A stretch of DNA of 64,000 nucleotides from Eustoma russellianum (taxonomy: Eukaryota; Streptophyta; Magnoliopsida; Gentianales; Gentianaceae), in assembly GCA_036186865.1 (NCBI GenBank), contig AP025041.1:981968-1045967 (forward strand), given 5' to 3'. The notes beneath the pieces were generated by a model. That model saw nothing but the letters and a program-made list of their open reading frames with translations, was not told where the DNA came from and searched no databases. Shown here piece by piece: positions 35,179-47,591 of the stretch. Each line of letters starts with the position of its first letter. Position 1 is the first letter of the stretch. The position numbers and the translations under genes are program-made.

Positions 35179-37211
35179 TGAAGAATCGTATAATTTGGTT
35201 CATGGAAAATAACATTGTACAACATACATATGTATAGACGTATACTTAACCAACTATCCTAAAATAAAGAGATAGAGATACAGTATATCTTAACTACAAG
35301 TCTATCTACAATCCTAGTGAGATATTAACAAACATATACAAACTAATCAGCTTAACCGAAAATCTCAACCAATGTAGCCGACAATGTTGCCGTGTATCCC
35401 AATACTCCCCCTCAAGTTGGCGCATGAATGTCGAGAATGCCCAACTTGCTTAAAAAATGGCGAAACTTGTCAGGTCCAAGTGCCTTGGTGAAACCGTCAG
35501 CCAACTGAAGGGCTCTTGGAACCTTGCAAGGGCAAATAAGCCCACTGAGATAGTGTTGACGAACGAAATGACAGGATTAGCCACGATATGTAAAGCTGCT
35601 TGATTATCACAATGAAGACTAACGGGTTCATTAATTAAAATATCGAGACCACGTAAGAGTTGACGCATCCAAACAATTTCACTAGCAGCATAGACCATGG
35701 CACGATACTCTGCTTCTGCCGAAGAACGAGAAACAACAGGTTGTTTCTTGGAACATTAAGAAATTGACGCGGAACCAAGATAAACCATGTAGCGAGTAGT
35801 CGACCGTCGTGTAAGAGAAAACCCCTTTTGATCCATAGGCGTACTAGTAGGGCGACTGCCAAGGAGACCACACTCCATGATAATATCAAGAACATACTTA
35901 CGTTGATTTAAAACCATGCCAGCAGGCGAACGAGCCACTTCAATGCCCAGAAAATACTTAAGAGGGCCAAAATTCTTGATCTTAGACTTGTGATCAAGAT
36001 AAGCTTTTAAGGCTGATATGCGATTAAGGTCATTTCCAGCAACAATGACATCATCAAAATAAATGAAAACAACGACAACCGAAGAAGAGTCAGATAAAAG
36101 AAATAACGAAGGATCAGCGTGTGACTGAACATAGCCCAGGGCAATGAGAGAGGCAGTGAATTTAGCATACCAATTACGAGACACTTGACGCAAGCCATAT
36201 AAAGATTTACGCAACTTAAAAACAAGATTCTCCCCCTGACGAGAGAAACCGGAAGGAATGCGCATGTAAACATCCTCATTGAGATCACCATGCAAAAACG
36301 CATTATTCACATCTAACTGATGCCAACGACGCAACATTGCTACTGCTAACAAACACCGAACTGTTACAAAGCATTGATGAATGCTTTATGCCAGAAAAAA
36401 TAATTCTAGCCATTTACACCTAATGGTTGAGTGACAAAAAGAAGATCAGGATGATCAGACGGATACTAATAAGCTGATTTTGTATCAGTGGTGACAATAG
36501 GTATTTATGCCATGACTTATACTGGGCAAAAAACAAAATTGATAAACAACTGCAAACAACTGCAGTTGATTCGAAATGGAATTGCAAACAACTACAGCCA
36601 ACCTATGAAATCGAAATTGACTTTGGAAGGAAAGGTCTGCAGGCGACTAACTGAGACAAAGGGAAACAAAAAAAAAACAAATGTCGACGGTGGAAGTCGA
36701 CCGACCAAAACCACCGGGAAAATCATAGATGAAAGAATACCCATGGATTGCTTTGACAAACAATGGACGAAAACCAAAAAAAGAATGTGAAAGTCGACTT
36801 GCTGCGACTTTGGAAGCACGAAAACAAAAATGTGTAAAACGGACGGTCGACTGGAATGAAACAAACAATCGACTGGAAAATGAAACAAACAATCGACTGG
36901 AATGTCTATTACAAAAATTTGACCGATGACAAATTTGATCGACTAACAAACACGAAGATCAAAAGTGGGTTTTGCTCTGATACCATGAAGAATCGTATAA
37001 TTTGATTCATAGAAAATAACATTGTACAACATACGTATGTATAGACGTATACTTAACCAACTATCCTAAAATAAAGATGTAGAGATACAATATATCTTAA
37101 CTACAAGTCTATCTACAATTCTAGTGAGATATTAACAAACATATACAAACTAATCAGCTTAACCGAAAATCTCAACCAATGTAGCCGACAATGTTGCCGT
37201 GTATCCCAATA
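35179..37211 (-). mobile_element. Ty1/copia retrotransposon, internally deleted
   Basis: LTRs of 226 bp each (35179-35404 and 36986-37211) are nearly identical, and the 5-bp duplication CCATC lies at 35174-35178 and 37212-37216. On the minus strand the 5' LTR is followed by TGGTATCAGAGC, an initiator-Met tRNA primer site, and the 3' LTR is preceded by the purine tract AACTTGAGGGGGAG. Only the reverse transcriptase (35756-36352, with LDVNNAFLHGDL and a YFDDV catalytic motif) and part of RNase H (35450-35698) remain. Gag, protease and integrase are missing and the remaining frames are broken, so it cannot move on its own. Confidence 0.9.
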
Positions 37212-37793
37212 CCATCCTTCAAGGCTCCATAAGTTTTCGTAGTCCTCCGCTAAAGGTTTCTGCATAAAATTGCAGACCTGTTTATGGAAAAGCACTTTAT
37301 TAAACCTAACAGAGAAAGAGTAAAACCATGAAAACCCTTGAAACGTAAAGGTTTTGTATTGCTCCTAAAACAATTAAGAGTGATGACTTTGTACAATAGT
37401 TTAATGTCATGCAAGGAAATATGTGAAGCAAATAGCTAGGTGGTCTTTGGGTATCATAATGGATTCATTGCATTTGTTGAAGAGTCACCAAAAATATTTG
37501 GTTTGGGAACGTCTTAAGATTGCCTTTTGATATTGTCCCAAAAATTTATTATATGTATTATATGCACAGGCACAGACACATGTATGTTATATAAATTACA
37601 TAATATTTTATGAGTATACTTCCTTTAACTTTTTATTTGAAAAATATGTATGTGTGTGCGTGTCCATACCTAGATGCATTTATATACACACATATAGATA
37701 TATGTATATTTTTATTTATACTTAGGTGTGTCCATACTTTGATGCATATATATGTATGTAGTTGTACATTTTTATATACACTTACACACACAC

Positions 37794-37795
<2 letters not shown>

Positions 37796-37873
<78 letters not shown>
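37796..37873. repeat. (AT)n microsatellite
   Basis: About 78 bases of TA repeat, the longest in the window. Confidence 0.95.
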
Positions 37874-37875
<2 letters not shown>

Positions 37876-37902
37876 GTGTGTGCGCGCGCGCGTGTGTTGG
37901 AA

Positions 37903-38107
37903 TAAAGCACAATGATTCACTAAATTGGCTACGCTTCTTATATTGTGAAGTAGCTATTTGATCGACATAACTTGACGCGTCATTATGGGTCATCGGGAAA
38001 CAACCTCTATATGTTTCTAACACATGTGTAGGGTTGCGTATATCCGACCCTCCATACTCCGCCATAGACGGGAGTCTCTCAGACAAATTGGGTAATGTTG
38101 TTGTTGT
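37903..38107 (+). repeat. SINE family X copy
   Basis: Matches the 34818 copy in reverse orientation (GGCTACGCTTCTTATATTG, CATCGGGAAACAACCTC, TATCCGACCC) and ends GTAATGTTGTTGTTG. It is shortened at its 5' end, where it abuts a GT/GC-rich run next to the (AT)n tract. Confidence 0.7.
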
Positions 38108-38535
38108 GTGTGTGGGTGGAACTTGATTAATCAGTCAAACGTATACATATTATATTGCTGGATTAACTAGTCGAACGTTTTGTTCATGTAAGTTAGACTG
38201 TAGTGTGGGTCAAATAATTAATCAAATGACTTGTACTCAGGGAGAATTCCAAAAAAAAAAAAAAAAAAACATATATGTTGCGAGTGGAATAAAAATTAGG
38301 GACGAGTAAAACAACTTACAGACCCCTAGTGTCTAATTTGATGGTGGCGAAAGGGAGAAAAGGTCCAAATTGGACGGTAGAAGCTGTTCTTGTAGTAGTT
38401 TGTCAATTGGACTTTAGCTTTTCAATAAATGAGTAGACATTTTAGCATGTTAATAGAAAAGTCTGGCATTAAGACCTAGTTGTCTTACAAGCAACAGAAA
38501 ACGTCTCCCACTTGTTTTGCAGATGGTGAATGAAG

Positions 38536-38537
<2 letters not shown>

Positions 38538-38589
<52 letters not shown>

Positions 38590-38770
38590 TCACTAACACG
38601 CTAGCACAACATATCTTTATTATCATGTCATTTATGTATGTAGAGCCGGGGGTCTCACTGGAAGCAGACTCTCTATCCCTTGGGATAGAAGTATTGTCTG
38701 CCTACCACTTACCCTCCCCAGACCCTAACGATAGCTTTTGCTATCGTTGGGATATACTGGGCCCGGATGA

Positions 38771-38827
<57 letters not shown>
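38538..38827 (+). repeat. SINE family Y copy between two (AT)n tracts
   Basis: (AT)n at 38538-38588, then a family Y SINE at about 38589-38771 (GAGCCGGGGGTCTCACTGG, CTATCCCTTGGGATAG, GATAGCTTTTGCTATC), then (AT)n at 38773-38827. The simplest reading is that the SINE inserted into one AT-rich tract, or that the tract expanded on both sides. Confidence 0.7.
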
Positions 38828-38829
<2 letters not shown>

Positions 38830-38885
38830 GGCAGTTTATTATAATAAATGTTTGTAACTGTAAATCAAGCATCGAGCTTCCCCGA

Positions 38886-39990
38886 TTCCAATATATAGCT
38901 CAGTTGGTATTTGGATTGGGACATTAAAACTAAAAGGACGCAAGGGTTCGAGCAAAGACACGTGCAGCGTGGATGCAATACTGCTATCTGAGTCGGTACT
39001 GGCTAGGGGTGATCAACGGTCCGGTTCTGGTTCTGACGGTTCCAGAACCGTTAGAACCGGAAACCGTTTATCATAATTTTTTGGAACCGAACTGGAACCG
39101 TAAACCTGTAGAACCGTAAACCTGTGGAACCGTTTAATATGGTTCGGTTCCGGTTCAGAACCGCGGAACCGCCAAAGCAAAAAAACAGTCTTTTTTTAAA
39201 AAAAGAAACCAACATACTTTTTTTCCTTTCTTTTTTCAATCCAAAGTTAATGTACTTTAATTTGTCACTTAACTGATAAGAATGCACCTTTAATTTTGCT
39301 AATATTTTTATCATGGTTTTGTGGGTATATATGTGTATTCATTTGTATATGCGAATATATATGTGTGTATACCCCACTTTATGTAATTATTAACCGAACC
39401 TACAACTTCGTAACAATATGCGAGGTATCTAATTGGTTTGCTTAGACTTCTTTGTCATGTGATAGCATGGTATGTATGCTTAGTACGAAAATATTGCTAA
39501 TAATTGGTTGATGGTCCGAAAACAACCACCCTATACATGGTTATTTTTCTTTTTCCTTGAGGCGTATCTTTTGCCTTAACAATTTGTCCATTCACATAGT
39601 CTCATCATCACGATTTAACCATTATCACAAGTCTCTATGTCTAAAATTGTGTCAAAAGCACAGTTTACACACAATTTATACATGACATCATATAGTATAC
39701 ATATTTATACGGTTCGGTTCCGGTTCTAACGGTTTATGGAAATCAGGAACCGAATTGGAACCATGAACCAGAAATCCGGTTCAGGAATCAAACCGTTAAA
39801 GTTATACAGTTCCAGTTCGGTTTAAAACACATATTTTCGGTTCGGTTTCGGTCCGGTTTTACGGTTTCCAGTTTTTTTGCTCACCCCTAGTACTGGCTTA
39901 TGCCGATACTATGACACTATAGTATCTGACCGAATTGGATTAAAGGGTCAATGACCTAGTTTACAATGGCTAGCTTGTGTAGGTTGTTTA
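38886..39990 (+). repeat. tRNA-derived SINE candidate, split by a hAT MITE
   Basis: An A-box-like TATAGCTCAGTTGGTA near 38892 and a B-box-like GGGTTCGAGCA near 38944 are spaced as in tRNA-derived SINEs. The sequence is interrupted at 39004-39889 by the hAT MITE and resumes to about 39990. The tRNA part is too degraded to be a tRNA gene. Confidence 0.5.
39004..39889. mobile_element. hAT-type MITE, 886 bp
   Basis: Ends TAGGGGTGA and TCACCCCTA, flanked by the perfect 8-bp duplication GTACTGGC (38996-39003 and 39890-39897). The subterminal regions are full of GGTTCCGGTTC-type repeats in both orientations. No transposase frame is visible. Confidence 0.9.
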
Positions 39991-40302
39991 GTAAAAACCT
40001 TACCATTTTAAGAGTTAAGTGAATTTCTGATTTACATATTTTACCAAGATTCTTCAGATTGAAATGATAAAGAATATTGTAGTTACACTATCATCTTTTT
40101 GCAACTAGAAGAAGAGAGCTTCCTCGGAAAACGGGAGATCATCCACCAGTCTCCTCTGAACCAATACCATGGAATAGCCGTCAGATTTGCTATTTCATAC
40201 GTCACTGACATCCAAGGAAGAGAATGGTCAATATAAGTTTCCCACCAAGTTCCCAAAGCCAACATCTCCAGGAATTTTTCACAAAGAAGGCAAGGAATCC
40301 AC

Positions 40303-40485
40303 GGGTTAATATCCCCTCACCGTTTTATCCTTATTTCATTCGTCACTATGCAACACGTGGTTGCAGTAGTAGGTGGTGAGGCTAGATAAAAGTCACCGCA
40401 TCTAGTCTCACCATCTATCCCTGCTGCCACGTGTCGCATGGTGACGAATGAGGTGAGAAGAAAGTAGGGTAGGAGATCCCATCCC
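40303..40485. mobile_element. Foldback MITE, Mutator-like, copy C
   Basis: A 183-bp hairpin carrying CACGTGGTTGCAG and CTGCTGCCACGTG. Flanks GGAATCCAC and AAAATCCAA agree at 6 of 9, so the target duplication is worn. Same family as copies at 7959, 25852, 41339 and 59987. Confidence 0.75.
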
Positions 40486-41338
40486 AAAATCCAATTGGCA
40501 AATTTGATCTCTATAATGTGAACTTTTGAAGCGAGAAAACAAACAAAATAATCATAATATGAATAAATAAAATTTCAAACGACGTTACGTTGTGAATAAT
40601 AATGACGACAAATATACATATCAACTTTAATTTATTACGCCTAATGGCTGATTAGCGTTTTTCTATGCCGTATTTGATTTTAAGTTTTCCCATTGTATAA
40701 AAAACACACACATATAAAACACATACAAAGATTCCTCAAAACCTTTAAAAAGAAATATAATTTCGTACTCAGATGGAAATCTTTACAGAAAATATATATT
40801 TATTAAGACGAAATAAAAGTAAAACTACGTTTGCATGTCTCCCATTTTAAGCACGGTTTGAAGCCTTCTATCATATCATTTTTAAAAAAAGGACTACCTC
40901 TGCATCACAACGGTTTTATAAAAGGTGTCATTTTCCCAGCTGCCTCTTTTTTGTCGCATCTGTGATGATTGACAAGTTTTTTAATAATAAATAGTAACTG
41001 TTAAAAATTTATTGACCAATTCATTATTTGACAATAATAAATGTAAAGTCCATCTTTATTATTATATTTCTTATTATTCAATGAAATGTTAATTTATTTC
41101 AAGATGTGTCGGATTTAGTTGGGCCTACCAAATTGATGGATAACTCCAATGGTCGGAAAACGAAAGAAATCGAAATGTCCTTATCACTGTTATGTTTAAT
41201 TGTCTCTTCAGGTCAATGAACTTTACAGCCATAATCAGGTGGTGACTACGATAGTAAGTACTTTGATTGGCTTTCAAAAGAAATACTTTAATTGGATTTA
41301 ATTTTGCAGGTGCATTCATATTTAGTAGTGCAGGTACA

Positions 41339-41522
41339 GGGATAGGATCCCCTCACCGCAAGTAGGTGCAGTAACGCGTGACCGCACGACATGTGACAGC
41401 AAGGAGGGGTGGTAAGGTTAGATGCAGGTGGCCCTCATCTAGCTTCACCACCCTCCCTTACTGCCACATGTCGTGTGGTCACAAAACGGATAAGGAAAAT
41501 GAGGGTGAGGAGATCCCAACCC
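41339..41522. mobile_element. Foldback MITE, Mutator-like, copy D
   Basis: A 184-bp hairpin starting GGGATAGGATCCCCTCACC and ending GGTGAGGAGATCCCAACCC after a few extra bases. It lies between perfect 9-bp duplications GCAGGTACA (41330-41338 and 41523-41531). It gives the clearest termini of the family and lies 0.85 kb from copy C. Confidence 0.9.
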
Positions 41523-42530
41523 GCAGGTACATGCACCAATATTGGGAAATTTTTAACCACGAAGTTGACATCATTTGTCAATCCCTTCATTTCATAGGAA
41601 CGCCAATGACTCGTTTAAATATTTTAATTTCAAGTTCGTTTATAATCTTGATATTTATTATCTTATTTTTTGAAAGAATCTTGATATATATTATAGACTT
41701 ATAACATTTTTAACTAGAAACAGTTACAAATTTATTTCAAGACTACAAGCTTTTATTGTAACAAGCTCATTACTCGAGTATTTCATGTGTTTTTTCTACG
41801 GGAACTTGTGGCTTAATGGCTGACTGCCTTAACGTAAACCCAATTTGAATGTTATGAACCAAAACAATAATATTTGAATCCTAGATGACCCATTTGACCA
41901 GAGTCGTTTTTCACTCTTTCAATCCACCAAATGGAATTGCATGAGTTTCTTTATTTTTTATTAAGAAAAAAAAATCATTAGATTGCAATATCAGCATCAA
42001 CATGTTAGAAATCCCGTAATCTTTGCCCCATTATTTTTGTAATTAATGTAATTATTGTAATTGTAAGGTGAGGAGATAATTAGGGATAGGAGTGATTTGA
42101 TTAGGGATAAGATTGATTTGAGAGTAATATTTTTTTCCTTGTATAGAAAAGTCATAGGCCTATAAATGTTGTACTCAAAGAGATGAAAAACATAAGAAAA
42201 TATATACGAAATATTTTCTCTGCATACTTGTTCTCTACTTTGAACATGGTATCAGAGCGGTTATGATCAAACCTGTGTGTTTTGATTCATAATTGGCTCA
42301 GATTTATATATTCCTCATTGCCATATCTATACCTTTCGATCAAGCATACTGTCTGAGTTTCGTGTTTGAGGCTCAGATTCTTGAAGAATTCATCATTGCC
42401 ATACCCATACCTGTGTGTGTCTGCATCTGCTCGTTTGAAGGCTCAGAACATTGATCCTCATTGCCTTAAGTATACCAATCCCGCCAGTTAGCATCAAGAT
42501 TGAACCCGTTTCCTGCACAACAACGACATC

Positions 42531-43205
42531 ATGTCAGAAACTCCACGCACCCCTGAGGAAAACTCAGGCACATCAGAAAATAGAACCAACTTTCCCACAA
42601 CATTCGATTTATCTGAGCAGTTTGCTCGTTTTCTACAACAGAACATGAACATCTCATCACCACCACCACACGTAACATCAAATCTCGTGCTGAAAGTGAA
42701 ACTAAACAGCGCAAATTACGCACTTTGGTGTAGATTAATGAAGATGGCGTTTGGGGGGAGAGGAAAAAGTTCACACATCACCGGGGTTCCCCCTCCACCA
42801 TCTCCATCAGACGCCAACTATCCAGCGTGGGAACAGCAGGACCAATTGGTATGTACCTGGTTAATTGACAATATTGATGACAACCTGGTAAATAATGTAT
42901 CTCAATATTCTACTGCGAAAGCTTTATGGGATGGTCTCGCAGTAACATACGGGTCAGGAGGTGACCCACTCCAAATTTTTGATCTCCACAAGAGATGTTA
43001 TACAATTAAGCAAGACAATCGGACCCTTGAGTCTCTTTGGGATCAATTTCAAGGGATATGGCTTACCATTGATTCTATGGACCCTAACCCCATGGAATCA
43101 CCACGGGACATTGCAATCTATGCCAAAAAGATCCAAGAACAGAGATTATATCAACTGCTACTTGCAGTTGATGAAAATTTGCAGATACGAAAAGGGAACT
43201 CTTGA
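42531..43205 (+). CDS. Copia Gag protein
   Basis: A 224-codon frame starting MSETPRTPEENSG, about 285 bp after the 5' LTR. It carries the usual copia Gag features: a VKLNSANYALWCRLM segment near the N-terminal third and a YTIKQDNRTLESLWDQFQGI segment. It ends early at a TGA near 43205. Gag-like sequence continues in another frame (RPTVETAYNELRRAE) up to the zinc knuckle, so a frameshift near a GAAAAGGG run separates the two parts. Its role is to form the virus-like particle of the element. Confidence 0.8.
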   Translation: MSETPRTPEENSGTSENRTNFPTTFDLSEQFARFLQQNMNISSPPPHVTSNLVLKVKLNSANYALWCRLMKMAFGGRGKSSHITGVPPPPSPSDANYPAWEQQDQLVCTWLIDNIDDNLVNNVSQYSTAKALWDGLAVTYGSGGDPLQIFDLHKRCYTIKQDNRTLESLWDQFQGIWLTIDSMDPNPMESPRDIAIYAKKIQEQRLYQLLLAVDENLQIRKGNS

Positions 43206-46200
43206 AAAGAGACCCAAGACCCACGGTTGAAACCGCGTATAATGAACTCCGGAGGGCTGAGATTCAGCATGGAGTCCTTACCAACAATCCATCAGAAAAC
43301 CATTCATCATCTGGATTGGGACACGGCTTAGCAGCAAAATCACCAACAGAAATCAACAGACCACGAGGGCCAACGGGACAATCAACACCACGCTCAGGGA
43401 TGCCATCACGGCGTAGTGGAGATGATAAGAACATCGAATGCACTCACTGCAGAAAAAAGGGCATAGCAAAGACAAGTGTTTCAAATTGCATGGATACCCT
43501 GACTGGTGGGACGAATACAAGAAGAAAGCCCACGCATCTGTCGCCCAAAGCACTGAAACCAGTCACTTTGGCAACAAGCAGGACTCAGAAGGGATGAATC
43601 GCATAAAATCTGGAGAGAAAACTGGAGAAAACGAAGGAGTAGCCATGACAGCCATGGGAGACAACGAAGAGAGTGGCGCAGCAGGTAACGGGGCTGGGGT
43701 TGAAAACCCTAGCCCCTTTCAGCCTTTATATACTCCTATATTGCAAAATGCCCCCCTCAATTTTTCCCCTGTTTTTAATTCTGCCCCTGAAAAAATATTT
43801 AATTCCAGCGCACCCCCTCATGTTCCCGCTTGTTATATTTGCACCACTCAGGTTCTAAAAGGGGATGGTATGGACCCTGAACTTCCTGCTTTGACACTTG
43901 CACCCCCTAAAGTTCCCTCTTCACCACAACTAACTCCTGTTTTTTCACCTAAGCCCAATTCAGACTCCCAAAATATTGTTACCCCAGATCAGTCCCTCAA
44001 TTCTCAATGCAATTTAACTAAAACCACTTCACAATGGATATTTGACTGCGGTGCCACAGACACAATGACATATGACCCTTGTGATCTTATTACTCATACC
44101 CCACCCACAAAAAAGGCAGTTGTCACTGCAAATGGGGTCTCTCTCCCTGTCAAAGCGGGAGGCACCATTTCTATTACCCCTGACCTTACTCTAAAAAACT
44201 GTCTCTATGTTCCCTCATTCTCTACAAAATTGTTGTCAATTAGTCAGCTTACTAAGACACTTGATTGCATAGTACTTATGTATCCTCATTTTTGCCTTGT
44301 ACAGGACATTCGTACGGGGGTGATCATTGGGCGTGGTACTGAGCGCCAAGGTTTGTACTATGTTGATGCGGCGGTACAACAGGGACAGTCTAATCTTGCC
44401 ACCGGGACGACTGAACGACAGGTGTGGCTATGGCATCGACGACTAGGGCATCCTTCATTTAGTTACTTAAAACGCCTTTTTCCTACCTTATTTACTTCTT
44501 CTGTTCCAAACTTGTCTTGTGATACTTGCCTCCGGGCAAAACAAACTCGGGCATCATATATTGCTAATAATACTCGGGTCAATCGTATGTTTTCTTTAGT
44601 CCACTCTGATGTGTGGGGTCCATCACCTTATAACACTCCACTTGGCTTCCGCTATTATGTGATATTTGTTGACGATTTCTCTCGCATGACGTGGTTATAC
44701 ATATTAAAGCACAAGTCAGAAGTTTCCACCAAATTTATTCACTTTTATACTATGGTTCAAACCCAATTTGATACAAAAATACAAACTCTTCGCTCAGATA
44801 ATGGGGGCGAATATCTTGATACTACGTTGAAACAATTCTTGGCTACTCATGGGGTTATTCATCAGACATCTTGTCCACATACACCTGAACAAAATGGGGT
44901 GGCCGAACGAAAAAATCGGATTCTCCTCGAAATGACCCGAGCCATGATGTTTGATTCTGGTGTCCCGACTAGTTTCTGGCCGGAGGCAGTATCCACAGCC
45001 ACTTACCTCATGAACCGTCTACCCACTAGCATTCTCAATTACCAAACGCCCATTCAGGTACTCTCCTCCCAACACCCTTTACCCTCACTATATACTCTTC
45101 CTCCTAAAGTGTTTGGATGCACCGTGTTCACTCATACTCCCAAACATGAACGCACTAAATTAGACCCTTGCGCTGAAAAATGCATATTTGTCGGGTATGC
45201 CACTACTCAAAAGGGCTACCGCTGTTACAATCCCCGCACCCGTCGTGTTCATATTACCATGAACTGTACTTTCCTTGAAACCGAATTTTACTACACCTCC
45301 CAATCTCGACTTCAGGGGGAGAGTACATCTGAAGGAACTCTAGATTGTACGGTGCCATATCCCACTTGTCAGACGGATGACCCAACACGGCAAGTAGATG
45401 GCGCCGACTGTACTGTAGCTCCCAACATTGTACCACCTGAAGCGCCAGTATCACTACCACAAGAGCCTCCGGCGAATGAACTATACAAGGTAACAAATCA
45501 AGATACTAATGCTATTCAATCTATTCTTAGTGGTGATACTGATTTGACAGCTACAGATGACACTGACCCACCAAACACAGATACTTCCCATGATTATCCA
45601 ATTACCCCCGAAATATGTACAGGGACTGATCATCAGGTGGCACAGCAGGAAGTACAGGTACTACCTCCGAGGGCAAAAAGAGAAGTCCCCCCTGACAGGT
45701 ATTCCCCTGAACGAACATCTAAAACTTCAAAGTACCCTGTGAGTTTGTCAATGACAGGAATATCCCAAATAGCTCGAGGATTCTTTACTTCTCTATGCGC
45801 GGAGCAAATACCACGTACTGTCGAAGAAGCCCAGTCCCAACCAGAATGGAAAAAGGCTATGATCGTTGAAATGGAAGCTCTAGAAAATAACAAAACGTGG
45901 GAGAAGTGTCAGCTTCCGCCTGGAAAGAAAACAGTTGGGTGCCGGTGGGTATTCACCATTAAATATAAGGCTGATGGAAGCATTGAAAGGAACAAAGCTC
46001 GACTTGTTGCTAAGGGGTACACTCAGACCTACGGTATTGACTATTCAGAGACATTCTCTCCTGTGGCCAGAATTGATACAATCAGAGTATTGTTTTCGAT
46101 CGCAGCAACCCACAATTGGCCCCTTCACCAGTTCGATGTTAAAAATGCATTCCTACATGGGGATCTCAAAGAAGAGGTATATATGAACCCCCGCCAGGTT

Positions 46201-47340
46201 TTTCCGCAGGTTTCAAAGCAGGAGAAGTGTGTAAGTTACGTAAAGCCTTGTACGGACTTAAACAGTCTCCTCGAGCGTGGTTTGACAGGTTCACTGAGGT
46301 TATGAAACAAGATGGTTATCGACAAAGTAATGCATACCACACACTGTTTGTCAAAAGAAGGAAAGAGTTTGTCACATGTCTGATTATATATGTGGATGAT
46401 ATGATAATCACAGGGAATGATTGTAAGGAAATTGCACGACTTCGGGATAATCTATTCACCAAGTTCGAAATGAAGGATTTGGGTGGGCTAAAGTACTTCT
46501 TGGGCATTGAGGTTCTGCGATCCAAAACAGGGATATATATATCACAGAGGAAATATGTTCTAGACCTTCTTGCTGAAGTCGGAATGCTTGACTGTAAACC
46601 CAGTAGCTCACCTATGGCAACAAATCAGAAATTGCGGATGACTGACGAAGAGGCATTTGCGGATACTGGACAGTACCAACGGTTGGTAGGTAAGTGATTT
46701 ATTTATCTCATACTTCGACCTGACATTGCTTATGCAGTGAGTGTTGTTAGTCAGTTTATGCATCGTCCACAAAAACACCATATGGAAGCAGTCATGAGAA
46801 TCTTGCAATATCTAAAGAAGACTCCTGGAAGAGGAATTGTGTTTCGAAACAATGGACACCTAAATATTCAAGCGTACACAGATGCAGACTGGGCTGGAGA
46901 CTCAACCGATCACAAGTCCACTTCAGGGTACTTCGTGCTTTTGGGAGGGAATCTTGTGACATGGAGAAGCAAGAAGCAGAAAGTTGTTTCTCTATCTAGT
47001 GCTGGGGCAGAGTTTCGCGGATAACGAAAGGGATTACAGAGATATTATGGGTTCAGAAGTTACTCAGAGACATTGGGCTACAGTTCAACCTTCCAACGCC
47101 GCTTCTTTGTGATAACAAGGCATCCATCAGCATATCGGAAAATCCAGTACAACATGATCGGACTAAGCATATAGAGATTGATAGACACTTCATCAAAGAA
47201 AAGCTGGAAACAGGAATTATTGAATTACCGTATGTGCGATCAGAAGATCAATTGGCGGACATACTAACCAAAGCAGTCAGCGGAAGGTCGTTTGAGGATA
47301 TCTTGTGCAAGTTGAATGTGGTTGACCCCACGATTCAACT
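43206..47340 (+). pseudogene. Copia Gag C-terminus and Pol, frameshifted
   Basis: The longest frame is 43438-46305. It covers the end of a CCHC zinc knuckle near 43440-43500 (the first two Cys lie in another frame), a protease with FDCGATDTM near 44041 (Cys where Ser/Thr is usual), the integrase zinc-binding region WHRRLGHP near 44430, and the integrase core with HSDVWGP, DNGGEY and PEQNGVAERK. It then starts reverse transcriptase with RLVAKGYTQ and FDVKNAFLHGDL. The frame shifts near 46185-46230 and continues at 46227-46697 with the YVDDM catalytic motif. A TGA follows at about 46698, then RNase H (DADWAGD near 46880) and one more shift near 47020. Given the identical LTRs, some breaks may be sequence errors. 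Confidence 0.85.
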
Positions 47341-47591
47341 TGAGGGGGAGTGTTAGAAATCCCGTAATCTTTGCCCCATTATTTTTGTAATTAATGTAAT
47401 TATTGTAATTGTAAGGTGAGGAGATAATTAGGGATAGGAGTGATTGATTAGGGATAAGATTGATTTGAGAGTAATATTTTTTCCTTGTATAGAAAGTCAT
47501 AGGCCTATAAATGTTGTACTCAAAGAGATGAAAAACATAAGAAAATATATACGAAATATTTTCTCTGCATACTTGTTCTCTACTTTGAACA

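Larger units (their letters stand above)
42003..47591 (+). mobile_element. Full-length Ty1/copia retrotransposon
   Basis: A 5589-bp element. LTRs at 42003-42246 (244 bp) and 47351-47591 (241 bp); perfect target duplication CAACA at 41998-42002 and 47592-47596. TGGTATCAGAGCGG after the 5' LTR is an initiator-Met tRNA primer site; TTGAGGGGGAG precedes the 3' LTR. The two LTRs have no substitution between them, only three one-base length differences, each in a T or A run. Domain order is Gag, zinc knuckle, protease, integrase, reverse transcriptase, RNase H, as in copia. The coding region has several frameshifts and one stop as assembled. Confidence 0.95.

Noticed and set aside
37610..38086. Open frames of 95-104 codons rich in Tyr-Ile repeats on both strands
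   Set aside because: They are translations of the (AT)n microsatellite, open in every frame because the repeat has no stop; there is no other coding signal.
40083..40265. Tryptophan-rich minus-strand frame (LGTWWETYIDHSLPW) as an exon
   Set aside because: The composition is striking, but I matched it to no family and saw no splice partners.
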